Shown here piece after piece: positions 9,447 to 19,316 of a stretch of 64,000 bases of DNA (position 1 is its first letter; the number at the start of each line of letters is the position of its first letter). A program made the position numbers and the translations under genes. Below the pieces are notes generated by a model. It was not told the DNA's origin. It made no database searches and was given only the letters and a program-made list of their open reading frames with translations. The stretch comes from Ganoderma boninense (lineage: Eukaryota > Basidiomycota > Agaricomycetes > Polyporales > Polyporaceae), in NCBI GenBank assembly GCA_002900995.3, contig CM035309.1, positions 2,238,389 to 2,302,388 on the forward strand. The letters run 5' to 3'.

Positions 9447-12400
9447 GACATGGAACTCGTCCAATAGGTCCTTGCAATGTTTGACATTCTGTACTGGCTC
9501 CCAGGTGGCTTCGCTAACGTCGTATCCTACCCACTTTACCAAGTACTGGACATATCCATAGTAGGTCTTTGAGTCGAGTATCTTTTGAACTTCAAACTCA
9601 TCGTGGCCTTCTACTTCGATGGGGTCAGGCTTGGTTGGATTTTGGTCACCAATCTCGTCTTCATGGTAGGGAATAAGCTTTGAGGCATGGAAAACTGGGT
9701 AGACCTTGTTCTGTGGAGGCAGCTGGAGTTTGAAGTCCGTAGGTCCTACTTGCTCGACGATCTCATAGGGGCCAAAGTTCTTGGCTGACAACTTGGCTGC
9801 TGATTGCTTGATCTTGAGATCCTTTCCTTTGAGCAGTACTTTGTCCCCAACCTTGAACGGCACCTGGCTCTTGTACTGGTCGTAGTACCACTTCATCTGC
9901 TCAGCGGCCAAAGTCAGAGAGGCTTGTGCCTGTTCTCAGGCTTCTGTGCAGTTTTGGAAGATTTCTTCAAGAGTTGGGAAGCCCAGCTCTCCTTGTACAT
10001 CCGGAGCCATCTTGGGGTTGTAGCCATACTCAACGAAGAAGGGGGACAGGCCGGTAGACTCATGTGCCATGTTGTTGTATGAAAACTCTGCTGAGGCGAG
10101 AAGGGTGGCCCAGTTGTTGGGTCAGTGTTCAGTGAATATCCGCAAGTATTGTTCCAATGACTGGTTGACCCATTCTGTCTGTCCATCCGTCTGAGGGTGG
10201 TATGCCATTGACATTGATGCCCAGATTCCCAGCTTCTTGCAAAACTCCTTGAAGAGTGTGCTCACAAACTGTGTTCCCCTATCTGAGATGACTTGCCGTG
10301 GAAGGCAATGTAGCTTCAGGATGTGTTCATATACAAGCTCAGCAGCATCCGAGGCTGAGAAGTAGTTATCGCATGCAAAGAAGTGAGATCGTTTTGTTAG
10401 CCGATCTACTACCACGGCGATTGCTGTGTATGTGTTGCCATTCTTGTCATAGGACTCGGGGAGTTGGGTGATGAGGTCTATGCTCCACACTTCCCATGGA
10501 CCTGCTGGGACTTCGTTTGGCTGCAAGAGACCGTATAGGGGGACTCGTGATGCTTTGTTTCGTTGGCATGTGTCACAGCCTTTGACGTACTTCTTGACAT
10601 CGATTGTGATTCCTGGCCACCAGTAGTTGCGAGTGATGAGCTCCTGAGTCTTCCATTGGCCTGGGTGTCCAGCGAGTAGTGTGTCATGGTAGAGCTTTAG
10701 CAGGTCAAGCCACAGTTGTCTATCCTTTGGCACATAAACTTTGCCTCTACGGAGAAGCAAGCCATTCTCAAAGTTCCATTCCTGTAGTGCCTTTCCAAAC
10801 TCCCGGGGACCGCTGTTGAGCAGTGACCTATAATCCTTGGTCATTGTGTCATCTTCCAGTGCCTTTTTGATCCTTTCCAACAGCTGTTCATTGTCAACCT
10901 CTGAGGCATGCCCTGGCTGTATTGCTTTGATTGCAAAAAACTCTGGTTTCAAAAGGGTTTGGCCAGTGTTGTCACTGCTTACCCCCTCTTCATGATCTGG
11001 CCTCCTGGACAGAGAGTCCACACGAAGCATGGTTTTTTTGGGGTAGTGTCACAGGTTGAAGTTGAATCATGAAAGAAAAAGATTCCAGCAAGCTTGTCAT
11101 TGAGTGAGCTTCTGAGCCTGTCGGAAGTAGGTGAGGTTGAGGTGATCTGACCAGATTTCGACAGGGATTGGGTGTCCTTCCAAGTAGTGACGGTATTCCT
11201 CCAGTGCTCGTATGATTGCCAATAGCTCCTTGTCATAGATCTCGTAGTTGTGTTCATGTTCATTTAACGATTTAGAGTAGAATGCAACAGGGTGCCAGAG
11301 GTTGTCTTCTCTGAGCTGTTCTAACACTGCTCCCATTGCGAAGTCAGATGAGTCAGTCTCTAGTTGGAATGGTGCAGTGTCGCTAGGGATTCTCAAGATT
11401 GGAGCTGTTGTAAACGCGGTTTTGAGGGCCTGGAATGCTTGTTCTTGCACTTCTTCCCATTGCCACAGTGAGTCTTTGCACGTTAGGACAGTTAAAGGAC
11501 GGGCAATCTTGGAGAAGTCCTTGACAAACCACCAGTAGAAGTTGGCCAGTCCTAAAAATGCCTGGACATGTTTGACCTTGGTTGGGGTCAGCCAGTTCTT
11601 AACACCTTCGACCTTTGTGGGATCCATCGTGATCGAGTCCTTGGAGATGATCAGGCCTAGGAACTCAACTGATGGCTGTTCAAACTTGCACTTTTCTGGC
11701 TTGACAAAGAGGTCGTTAGCTTGTAGTTTTTGTAGTACTCATTCTGTGAGCTGCCGGTGTAGTGTGAGGTCATCTGTAAAGATGAGGATGTCGTCGATGT
11801 AGACTACAATGTGTCCTGTGGCAATTTCCTCCTTGAGTACTTCATTCATCATTGCCTGGAAGGTGCTTGGTGCATTACAGAGGCGGAATGTTATTACCGT
11901 TGGCTCGTACAGTCCACGGTGGGTGATAAATGCTGCTTTCTCTTCGTCACCCTCCCGTATTTGGACATTGTTGTATCCCCATCTCAGGTCTAAGGAGGTG
12001 AAGATTGACGACTGAGAGAGTCAGTTGATCAAGTCCGGTATTCGTGGTATGGGAAACTTGTCCTTCTTGGTAGCGGCATTGAGGGCACAATAGTCCTGGA
12101 CTAGCCGTAAACTCCCATCCTTCTTCTTGACAAAGAAAACTGGTGCTGCAGCAGGGCTCTTAGAACGTCGGATGTATCCCTTGCTTTCCTGCTCATTGAT
12201 CCAACCATCCAGCGAGTTTTGTTCCTGGGGGTTTAACGGGTAAAGCTTGGCTGGCTTAGGCAATGTTGCACCTTCTGCTAACTCGATTGGATGGTCATAG
12301 GGCTTGCGTGTTGGCATCCATTCTGACGCTGTCTTGGAGAAGATGTCACCATACTGGTGGTAATGTGTGGGGACATGACTAGACCAGTATCCCTTGTCTT

Positions 12401-12990
12401 GTTGTCCCAGTGTTTCTTCCTTCTTCTCTTCGACGCGTGCTTGCAGTATCCTGGCATCAAGATTATCCGAAAACTTCATCCAGTGCACAAACTGGTCAGT
12501 ATTGTCCCAGGGCTCTGGTTCGAGCTGACCGTAGCTGTCTCGTACAAACTCCTCTAACCGGGGCTCGTCTATGGCTTGGACCTCCTCTTCCTGTGTCAGT
12601 AGTTCCTTGGGGTAGCATGCGGCTGGGCATTGTGTGAAGTTGACTTGTCCATTCTTTCAATCAATTTCAGGGTTGTGCTCTCTTAAGAAGGTCATCCCAA
12701 TAATGAGGTCTCAATTCCCAATGTCGGTAACCAAGAATGACTGCCAACTGGTGTGTTTCCCAATGGTGACCATGCATTGTGTGTAGTAGGTGATGAGGCC
12801 CTTCTTGTTTTCCATTGCATCCACGTTGAATACTCGTATGTCCCTGGAAAGCCGCCGCAATTCTAAACCATGTTCCTGAACAAACTGATAGTGTGCAAAA
12901 CTAGAGTAGGCTCCGCAGTCTACTAGGGCCTCTGTCTGGATTTCACGTTTGCCTTGCTTGAGGGTGAGTTCTAGATCTAACAATTGCTTT
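9447..12990 (-). pseudogene. Gypsy-C pol: protease, RT, RNase H, integrase, chromodomain
   Basis: Order on the minus strand: aspartic protease (12,983-12,711, with ALVDCGAYSSF in place of the usual D-S/T-G), RT ([16 protein letters not shown], then YIDDILIF), RNase H (FQLETDSSDFAMG), integrase (11,030 to about 9,950; CDTCQRNK and STLFKEFCKKLG) and chromodomain (YLVKWVGYDVSEATWE, about 9,540). One long frame can be followed through most of it, interrupted mainly by TGA codons (12,021-12,023, 11,739-11,741 and three between 11,030 and 11,100) where Arg is expected. These fit CGA-to-TGA change. The copy is dead. Its last 40 codons have been flipped to 8,892-9,011. Confidence 0.85.
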
Positions 12991-13089
12991 TGCCTGCGAG
13001 ATGAGGCAAGGTATATATAACGTGATCTAGGTACAAAAGACTCCTCTAAGTGGCTTACGCTACTACTACATATAGACTGGATGTTACGA

Positions 13090-14461
13090 CCAGACTTTGT
13101 TACATCCGCTGGAGAAAATCCTGCTCATCAACCGCGACGATCCACACGGTAGTCTCCTGCTCCAGGGCCTTGTTCTTCTTCTCAAACTCCTTGAGCGCAT
13201 TGATGACAAACTCCATTCAGTCTTGATCTTGACTGTCTTCGCCCATAGCACGTACCTGAGTGCCTTTTGCCTTTGTCATGTCCGGGAGCTCATAGTACCC
13301 TTTGTATACCGGGTTTCGACACTTGACACCAGTCTTAAAGAGATGCCGACCACAGCAGAAACAGAGCTTCTTGGTGAGCCATTCCTCCTGCTCCTTGGAG
13401 AGCTTTTCTGGTTTGCGTACCATGTCGATGTCCATGGCATTTGGGTCTCAGGCAGGCCTTGACGACGTTGGCTGACGGACTACTCAGTAGTTCATCTCGA
13501 TCCCTAGTGCCCAGTCTAAGAAGTCTTCCCACTGGTCCGGAACCGTGAGCGGTGACAAGGAGCGATGGGTGGTCATGGTTGTAAACAGGTCTCCCTTGCA
13601 CTGAGACTCGATCCGTCGGATAAGTTCCACATCAGAGTAGCCAGACTTGATAGCAAAACGGTGGAAGTTTTCCGCAAACAAGGCCAGTGACGCATGTGAC
13701 TTCCTGCAATGGTCCTCTAGTGACTGTTGGGCTGACTTTTCGGGGGCCAGTTCTCAGTACCCACTCCGGAGTCGGTTCGCAAAGTTGTCCCATGTACCGA
13801 GTGGGACTCCTTCAGCTGCTTTCTGGGCGTAGTCATCCATGTAGGACTGAGCTCCTCCTTCTAAGAACAGTAGAGCCATGGTGATCTTGTCGTCCTCCGA
13901 TGTGATGTTCTGGTACCTAAACCAAATACCAAGCTTTTGGAACCATTGTTCGACTGTCAGGTCCGGTGTCTTGCCTTTAAACTTTGGTGGGTCTGTGATC
14001 TTGGGCCAACTGGGGGCATGCGCAGGTGTGCCATAGGGGTGTGTGCCGGTCAGGTGGGAGGCCAGCGAGTTAACTTGTGCTTGGAGCTGCTTGATAGCAT
14101 TGACAAGGGTTCTATGGTTTTGGTTAAGAACATCTCTATCTGCCTTGAGCGTGACCAGTTCAGCCTTCAGCTTCTCATTTTCGTCCTCCAGGTCCTTGCA
14201 GCGAGAGCGGAGGTCATCCATGTCATCCGTGTACATCATGTTGCTAACCTTCTTGTTTATGAGGACCTTGAGCCTGTGGATCTCAGTGGTTTCCTGGTTG
14301 TGGTGTTCATACATTTTGTTGCCGAGCTGGTTGTATGCTTCCGTGACCATTTTCTGTGTCATGTCATTAACGACTGCCATAATGTAGCTGATGTAGTGAT
14401 CCTGGATGCCAAAGTGTGCGCCTGCCACTTGTGCGGCTTCCTCAAGTGTTGCGTACTCCAC
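13090..14461 (-). pseudogene. Gypsy-C gag
   Basis: Starting at the ATG ending at 14,461, the product has an N-terminal coiled-coil-like stretch (heptad-rich, about residues 40-130) and then a retrotransposon gag capsid domain (LTVEQWFQKLGIWFR, ALLFLEGGAQSYM). A degenerate zinc-knuckle-like segment, CFCCGRH, lies near 13,355. The frame continues past stops after 13,754 and near 13,480 and 13,450. Gag would build the virus-like particle, but this copy is interrupted. The start is the first in-frame ATG, about 500 bp inside the 5' LTR. Confidence 0.75.
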
Positions 14462-14964
14462 ACCCTGAAACTGCCATGCTGCTGGGCTTTGTAAGGCCCC
14501 AAGAGTGGGGGTGGGTGAAGACTAGCGAGGCTGTCCTTTGGGTTGATGCAGCTGAAACCGGGTAGTGGGTGGCTGAGATTCGGCACTCTAGAGGCAGAGG
14601 CGGAACATGGGGGGCGGTGGTCTGGGCAGGGGTAGGAACCTGGGCACGAACCGGCCTGGGCAACAGCTGGGACAGGGGGATGGATGGGGGCAGGGCTTTA
14701 CGCCGAGGGACAAGAGGTGTGTGCTCCTTGTGATGGTAGCAAAGGCGATCCTCTGCACAATCCCCAAGTACACAGGAAATCTGTTCCTGGACTGGGAGGT
14801 GACCGTGCCTCTTGGTGTGGTGACGGGTAAACTCCTGGAGACCAAACTCCTCGGAGGGGAAGGGGATGGGGGATGATAAATGTTTATAAAACTCCTGGGG
14901 AGAGGAAAGACAGCTGGCTAGTGGGGGCACTAAGCCAGGGGCCTGTGGGTTAGATTCTGTCTAA
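14462..14964 (-). other. Gypsy-C 5' leader
   Basis: This is non-coding sequence between the 5' LTR and gag. It holds the primer-binding site next to the LTR. Longer open frames on either strand are Pro-rich and show no domain. Confidence 0.5.
14952..14962 (-). promoter_or_regulatory. Gypsy-C self-priming primer-binding site
   Basis: Two bases inside the 5' LTR, the minus strand reads AGACAGAATCT. The LTR itself contains its exact complement, AGATTCTGTCT (minus strand of 15,131-15,141), about 30 nt after a TATATAA box, where the transcript should begin. An 11-nt match between transcript start and primer site is the Tf1-type self-priming arrangement. No site starting TGG, as for tRNA 3' ends, is present. 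Confidence 0.75.
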
Positions 14965-15400
14965 TGTCACAGCCTATCGACTGCGCCACCAAACAAACAA
15001 ACAAAGGGGCTCACTGATGGGGCACACAGGGGGTGGCAACAGAAGGGAAGTGGATAGATTGCCTAGACTAGAAGGCACAGAGGGGCAGGGGCTGTTAGGC
15101 TGCCTACAGTAGAAGGGAGGGAAGAACAGAAGACAGAATCTGAGGTTTTTGATCCCACATCACAGCCCTTTATATATTACATGGGAACGGCACACAGACT
15201 ATCAGTTCAGGGCAGGTCCCGGGACCTATCGCAGGTGAGAGAATGATCTAGGAAGCAGATAAGATAGAGAAAGAGATAAGATAAAAGAAAAAGATGAGAT
15301 AAAGGAAAGGGAGATAAGACAAAGAAAAAGATAAGATGAACTGAGAGATAACTTGTCCTGATAAGATGCCAGACTAAGCATGGCGCGAAAAACCGTGACA
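14965..15400 (-). repeat. Gypsy-C 5' LTR, copy 3
   Basis: This 436 bp repeat has the same orientation as the gypsy-C body. It includes the GATAA array, a TATA box (complement of about 15,169-15,182) and the predicted start at 15,141. Its outer flank is GGATG inside the RT region of gypsy-B2, so it marks an insertion there. Confidence 0.85.
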
Positions 15401-16640
15401 GGATGTTGTCGAGGTAGATAGTGATTTTGCCGAGTATGATGAGGTCCTTGAAGATGTCGTTCATGAGCGCAGAGAATGTACTGGGCGAGTTAGCCAGTCC
15501 AAAGTACATCACGTTCGGTTCGAACAGTCTACGATTGGTAACAAAGGCAGCCTTCCATTCATCACTGGTCTTAATCCACACATTGTTGTACTCTCAACGG
15601 ATGTCAAGCTTTGTAAAGTACTTGGCCCTCTTGAGTCAATCCATCAGGCCCGACACCAACGGTAGTGGGTATCAGTTCTTAATGGTGATGTCGTTCAATC
15701 ACGAGTAGTCCTGTATAGGACATAGGCTGCCATCCTTCTTTTTAACAAAGAAGAACAGTGACAACATTGGTGACTTCAACTCTTGAATATAACCTTTGGC
15801 CAAGTTCTCACTAAGGAACTTGTCAAGCTCGACCTGTTCGCTGGGAGACAGGGGGTACACCTTGGAATGGAACATCCTGGCATCTGGTATGAGTTCTATA
15901 GTGTGGTTGTAGGGTCCGTGCTCAGGTAGACGTTCAGACACCTCTTTTGAGAACACATGCAGATACTCGTGGTACTGGGGAGGTACGATCTCTTCGACAG
16001 GACAGACTTCCTTCTTCTGATACTCTTGTTCAGCGAGCTGTTGAGAGTACGTGTAGCTCGCTGACACAAAGATCTTAGGGGTACCTCAAAGTCGTCGTCC
16101 ATCTTCCAGTGCATTGAGAAGAGACTCCTCAGTGCCATCCCATTCTGGCAGAAAACCTGGTGGTGGAGGCCTATCTTCCTCCTCCTCCTCGACCATTACG
16201 GCCGTGCATATCCTACCCATCATCTTTGCCTTCTGCACCCGTCGAGAACCATTGCGCGCCATAAGCCGTACCTCCATATCATGTGCTTTGGTCTCAACAG
16301 GTTTGGATGCCTTCCGATGAGCCGGACATGCCTCTGGACATCTCGATAGGCGCAGCGAGCCACGCTCCCAATCTACTTCAGGGTTGTGCTCGCGCAGCCA
16401 GTCCAGGCCAATGATCACATCCTCTTCTCCTATGTCTGTCACCACAAACACCACCTTCTCTCGGTGGTCTCCAATTGCCATATCCAACACAGCAACCTCC
16501 GTGATCGTCCCATCACAGTTCTCAGTACTATATATATTGTACAGAGGAATTGGCCTTACCAACTTCCTTGTTGTAACCTAGTTCTTCTCTACAAACCGTC
16601 TATGTAAGAACTTGGTAGTAGCTCCACTATCTACCATTGC
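15401..16640 (-). pseudogene. Gypsy-B2 protease and RT fragment
   Basis: The minus strand encodes a retroviral-type aspartic protease (D-S-G-A-T at about 16,630, then [22 protein letters not shown]) and the start of RT ([23 protein letters not shown]), cut at 15,401 by the gypsy-C LTR. Stops include TGA in a codon that is CGA in the sister copy at about 36,090. The product would be the pol polyprotein of a chromodomain gypsy element. Confidence 0.8.
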
Positions 16641-16795
16641 TACTATGTCCTTATGTCGCTGCTTGCTGATTAACCGTACCGGTATATGAAAGTGTTGACC
16701 ACTGTGATTTACTTCATATACAAACGTGGAACTCAGTACAGAAAATCGACTATTACTACAAGAGCTGGCACGTGCAGCGTCCAGTGCAGCTCTAA

Positions 16796-17665
16796 TCAGA
16801 AACCCTCCTTCTCAGCAGTCGTAAGGGCCACAATCTTCTCCTCCATCGCCTTAAGCTGGGCCTGAACAGCCGCTACTTCTGGAGTCGCAGTGGATGAGGA
16901 AGCGGCTTGCTGACTCTTTAACCGCGGACAGTCATACTTACGATGTCCAGGCTGGCCGCAGATATGACAGTTTCTAGGGAATGGCTTCTTCCCAGTAGCA
17001 GCTGCCTTCTCCCCCTTCTTCTTCCATCTAAACGACTTCGGCCGTTCTTCCTCTCTGGTGACGAGAGCCTGGTTGAGCGACAGCGCCACCTTCTGGATCT
17101 TGGTGAGGTCGGAGATGTCGTGGGCACTGGTGGCGAGGACTTCTTTGAGCCTGGAGCGGTAGTGTTCGCGTTTATCCTCATCGCCGAAGCCGGTCCGCAC
17201 TGCTGTCGCATTGAACTGTGCTGTATACTGATCTTGGTGAGGTCGGAGATGTCGTGGGCACTGGTGGCGAGGACTTCTTTGAGCCTGGAGCGGTAGTGTT
17301 CGCGTTTATCCTCATCGCCGAAGCCGGTCCGCACTGCTGTCGCATTGAACTGTGCTGTATACTCCTGGACAGTGCCAACCTTGCGATACGCCTTGCAGAG
17401 CTTGACAAGTTCAGCGACGGCGGCCTCCTTGTCATCAGCTGCACAGAAGTGTTCCTTGAAGGCCGTGCTGAACTCATCATAGTCTGCCCAAGGGCTAGTT
17501 CCACCGGCGAGCTTTACAATGTGGGGGCTGGCCCAGGCTGCTGCTCCTTCCGTGAGCTTACTGAGAATGGTCATCCATATGACCTCGCTAGGTGTGCTGA
17601 CCGCTACTGCCGTAAGGGTGTTGTAATAGATCTGGGCAGCGGACACAAAGCGGAGACCATCTTGT
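16796..17665 (-). pseudogene. Gypsy-B2 gag with CCHC knuckle, frameshifted by a duplication
   Basis: It contains a gag capsid region (SAFKEHFCAADDKEAA, about 17,450) followed by a proper CCHC zinc knuckle, CHICGQPGHRKYDC, near 16,950, and ends at 16,796 in ...EKEGF. A 134 bp tandem duplication (17,096-17,363) throws the frame, since 134 is not a multiple of three. The N terminus is cut at 17,665 by an inverted copia LTR. Confidence 0.8.
17096..17363. repeat. 134 bp tandem duplication inside gypsy-B2 gag
   Basis: Bases 17,096-17,229 are repeated with near identity at 17,230-17,363 (for example CTGTATAC at 17,221 and 17,355). The duplication lies within gag and destroys the frame. Confidence 0.85.
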
Positions 17666-18089
17666 TGTTGAAGTCAGTGCTGTAGCGCCCGCAGTTTTGA
17701 TCGCACCAAGTCTATGATCGCACCGTACGTACATTGCAGTGTCCCCTACCTGGGGCATTTTTCGTTTCGTTAGAATAGCACATCCCATAGAGATACAACA
17801 TCATCTTCATTAGAGACTCCTACTAGCTTAGATCTGCATCCTGCTCTACTTTACACTGTACAGTCCGCAATTCTCGTCCTCTGGGCGCCATAACGGCGCC
17901 AGTAGCACAGCGTTACATACTCTACCTAGCACGTGCTCCATGAGCTGTATCGACGCCTCTGTCAGGCTCTGTGTCCTCAGAGTTTACAGAGCTTGGCACA
18001 GGTGAGTAGCATACTTTACTTTCCTGCAATATAGACTTTACAGAGCTACACATGCCATTGTGACGTCCTGAGGGCCACTGCAGCCAACA
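17666..18089 (+). repeat. Copia LTR, inverted lone copy
   Basis: This 424 bp copy reads TGTTGAAG...CAGCCAACA on the + strand, the reverse of the other three copia LTRs here. The 5 bp flanks (CTTGT and GGGGA) do not match and no primer site follows, so the partner end was lost by recombination or deletion. Confidence 0.75.
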
Positions 18090-18591
18090 GGGGAACACGT
18101 GCAAAAGTACATACACATTACATGAGTATCAAAGCCTTCCACAAACATAGTACATATCGACCATACATACCTATGGCAACATTTCTCACCTTATCAAGTT
18201 GCCTTCCCCAAGATGGTAGGTCAACCCAATTGCCTGATTTGAGTCCCGGCATATTGGGAAGGTTTTAGATATATGCCGACCTGTGTCAGATCTTGACATA
18301 CAGTACCACGTATTTTGCAAAACAGCCTATTCTGCTATGAGCCACAGTGCCTCCCAGAAGTTACACACGAGTCAATACTTCTATCTAGGTGGCAGAAAGT
18401 GTTTATTTTCCTTGCATTACTGTATGGAGGAATTATAATGCTATTGATTATGGCTTTCCCACAGCCAATTGCCAGCTACAAAGTTGCTGCAGACCAGTCC
18501 CCTAAGTGCAGCAGCTAGTTTTTTGGAGGCTACCTGCAACTACTTGGTAGTAACCCCAGCAGTGAAAACGATCACAGTTCCAGGCAGACTC
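18090..18591. other. No gene recognised
   Basis: About 500 bp between the copia LTR and the hypothetical gene at 18,592. The open frames here are short and featureless. It may contain the promoter of that gene. Confidence 0.3.
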
Positions 18592-19269
18592 CATGCCACC
18601 TACCAAGAAGGCGAAGGCCCCTGGGACCGGCGAGACCGATGCATCATTGCTGGAGGTGTTTAGCAAGGAGGGTGTATTTGTGGACAGATTTCTTCCCCGT
18701 GTGAGTTTCGGCTGAAATGAACCCTGGGGCAAAGCTTACCGCATCTATTTACACAGCCAAAGCCAGATCTTTGTGTATGCAAGCGGCGAGTCTGCTATAT
18801 GGCCCCCACGCACTGGATGAGCTGTGACAACTGCCACACTCACAAAGAAGGCTGCTCACTTTCCTTCAAGGGGCTGCCTCATCTCCGGCAGTTCCACGCG
18901 TACGTATATCTTCAGTACAGCAGGAACCCCGACATGTGGCTGGGAGACTTGTCCACAATGGAAGCAGTGACAAACACCGTGAAAACAGTCCCCGAGTGGT
19001 TCTAGGAAGTCTATCGGCAACATTACAGCATCAAGCTTCCCATGGCGCTGGAAGTATCTCTACATGCTCTCCGCCCTTGGCCGCTGGAGACTGAAGATGC
19101 AGCGGCAGCTCCGCAGGTACAGATGGCAGGCAACACGCATTCTGTCTCTGACAAGGGTAAAGAAAAAGCCCGCACCATCGAGTCAGCCAACAGCAGCAAG
19201 GTGACAAACAGCAGCCAAAATCAGGGCCACGACTTTGGAACCCATGAGTACGCCAGTCAGATGACCTAG
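18592..19269 (+). pseudogene. Hypothetical gene with C-x2-C-x6-C motif, truncated by copia-2
   Basis: From the ATG at 18,592 a first exon (MPPTKKAKAPGTGETDASLL) runs to a GT-AG intron at about 18,700-18,755. The second exon has a cysteine motif C-D-N-C-x6-C reminiscent of small zinc-binding DNA-interacting proteins, then continues in one frame through a TAG near 19,003 to about 19,269. Copia-2 begins at 19,317 and cuts off the rest. Fungal proteins of this general kind often accompany transposons, but I do not recognise the family. The function is unknown. Confidence 0.45.
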
Positions 19270-19316
19270 GAGGGCCCGATCCTGAGCCTCCTGGGTCGCC
19301 TCAGCGCCTCCGTCCA

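Noticed and set aside
17666..18089. A 5' LTR of a + strand copia element
   Set aside because: No primer-binding site or copia leader follows at 18,090, and the flanks do not match. It is an isolated LTR.
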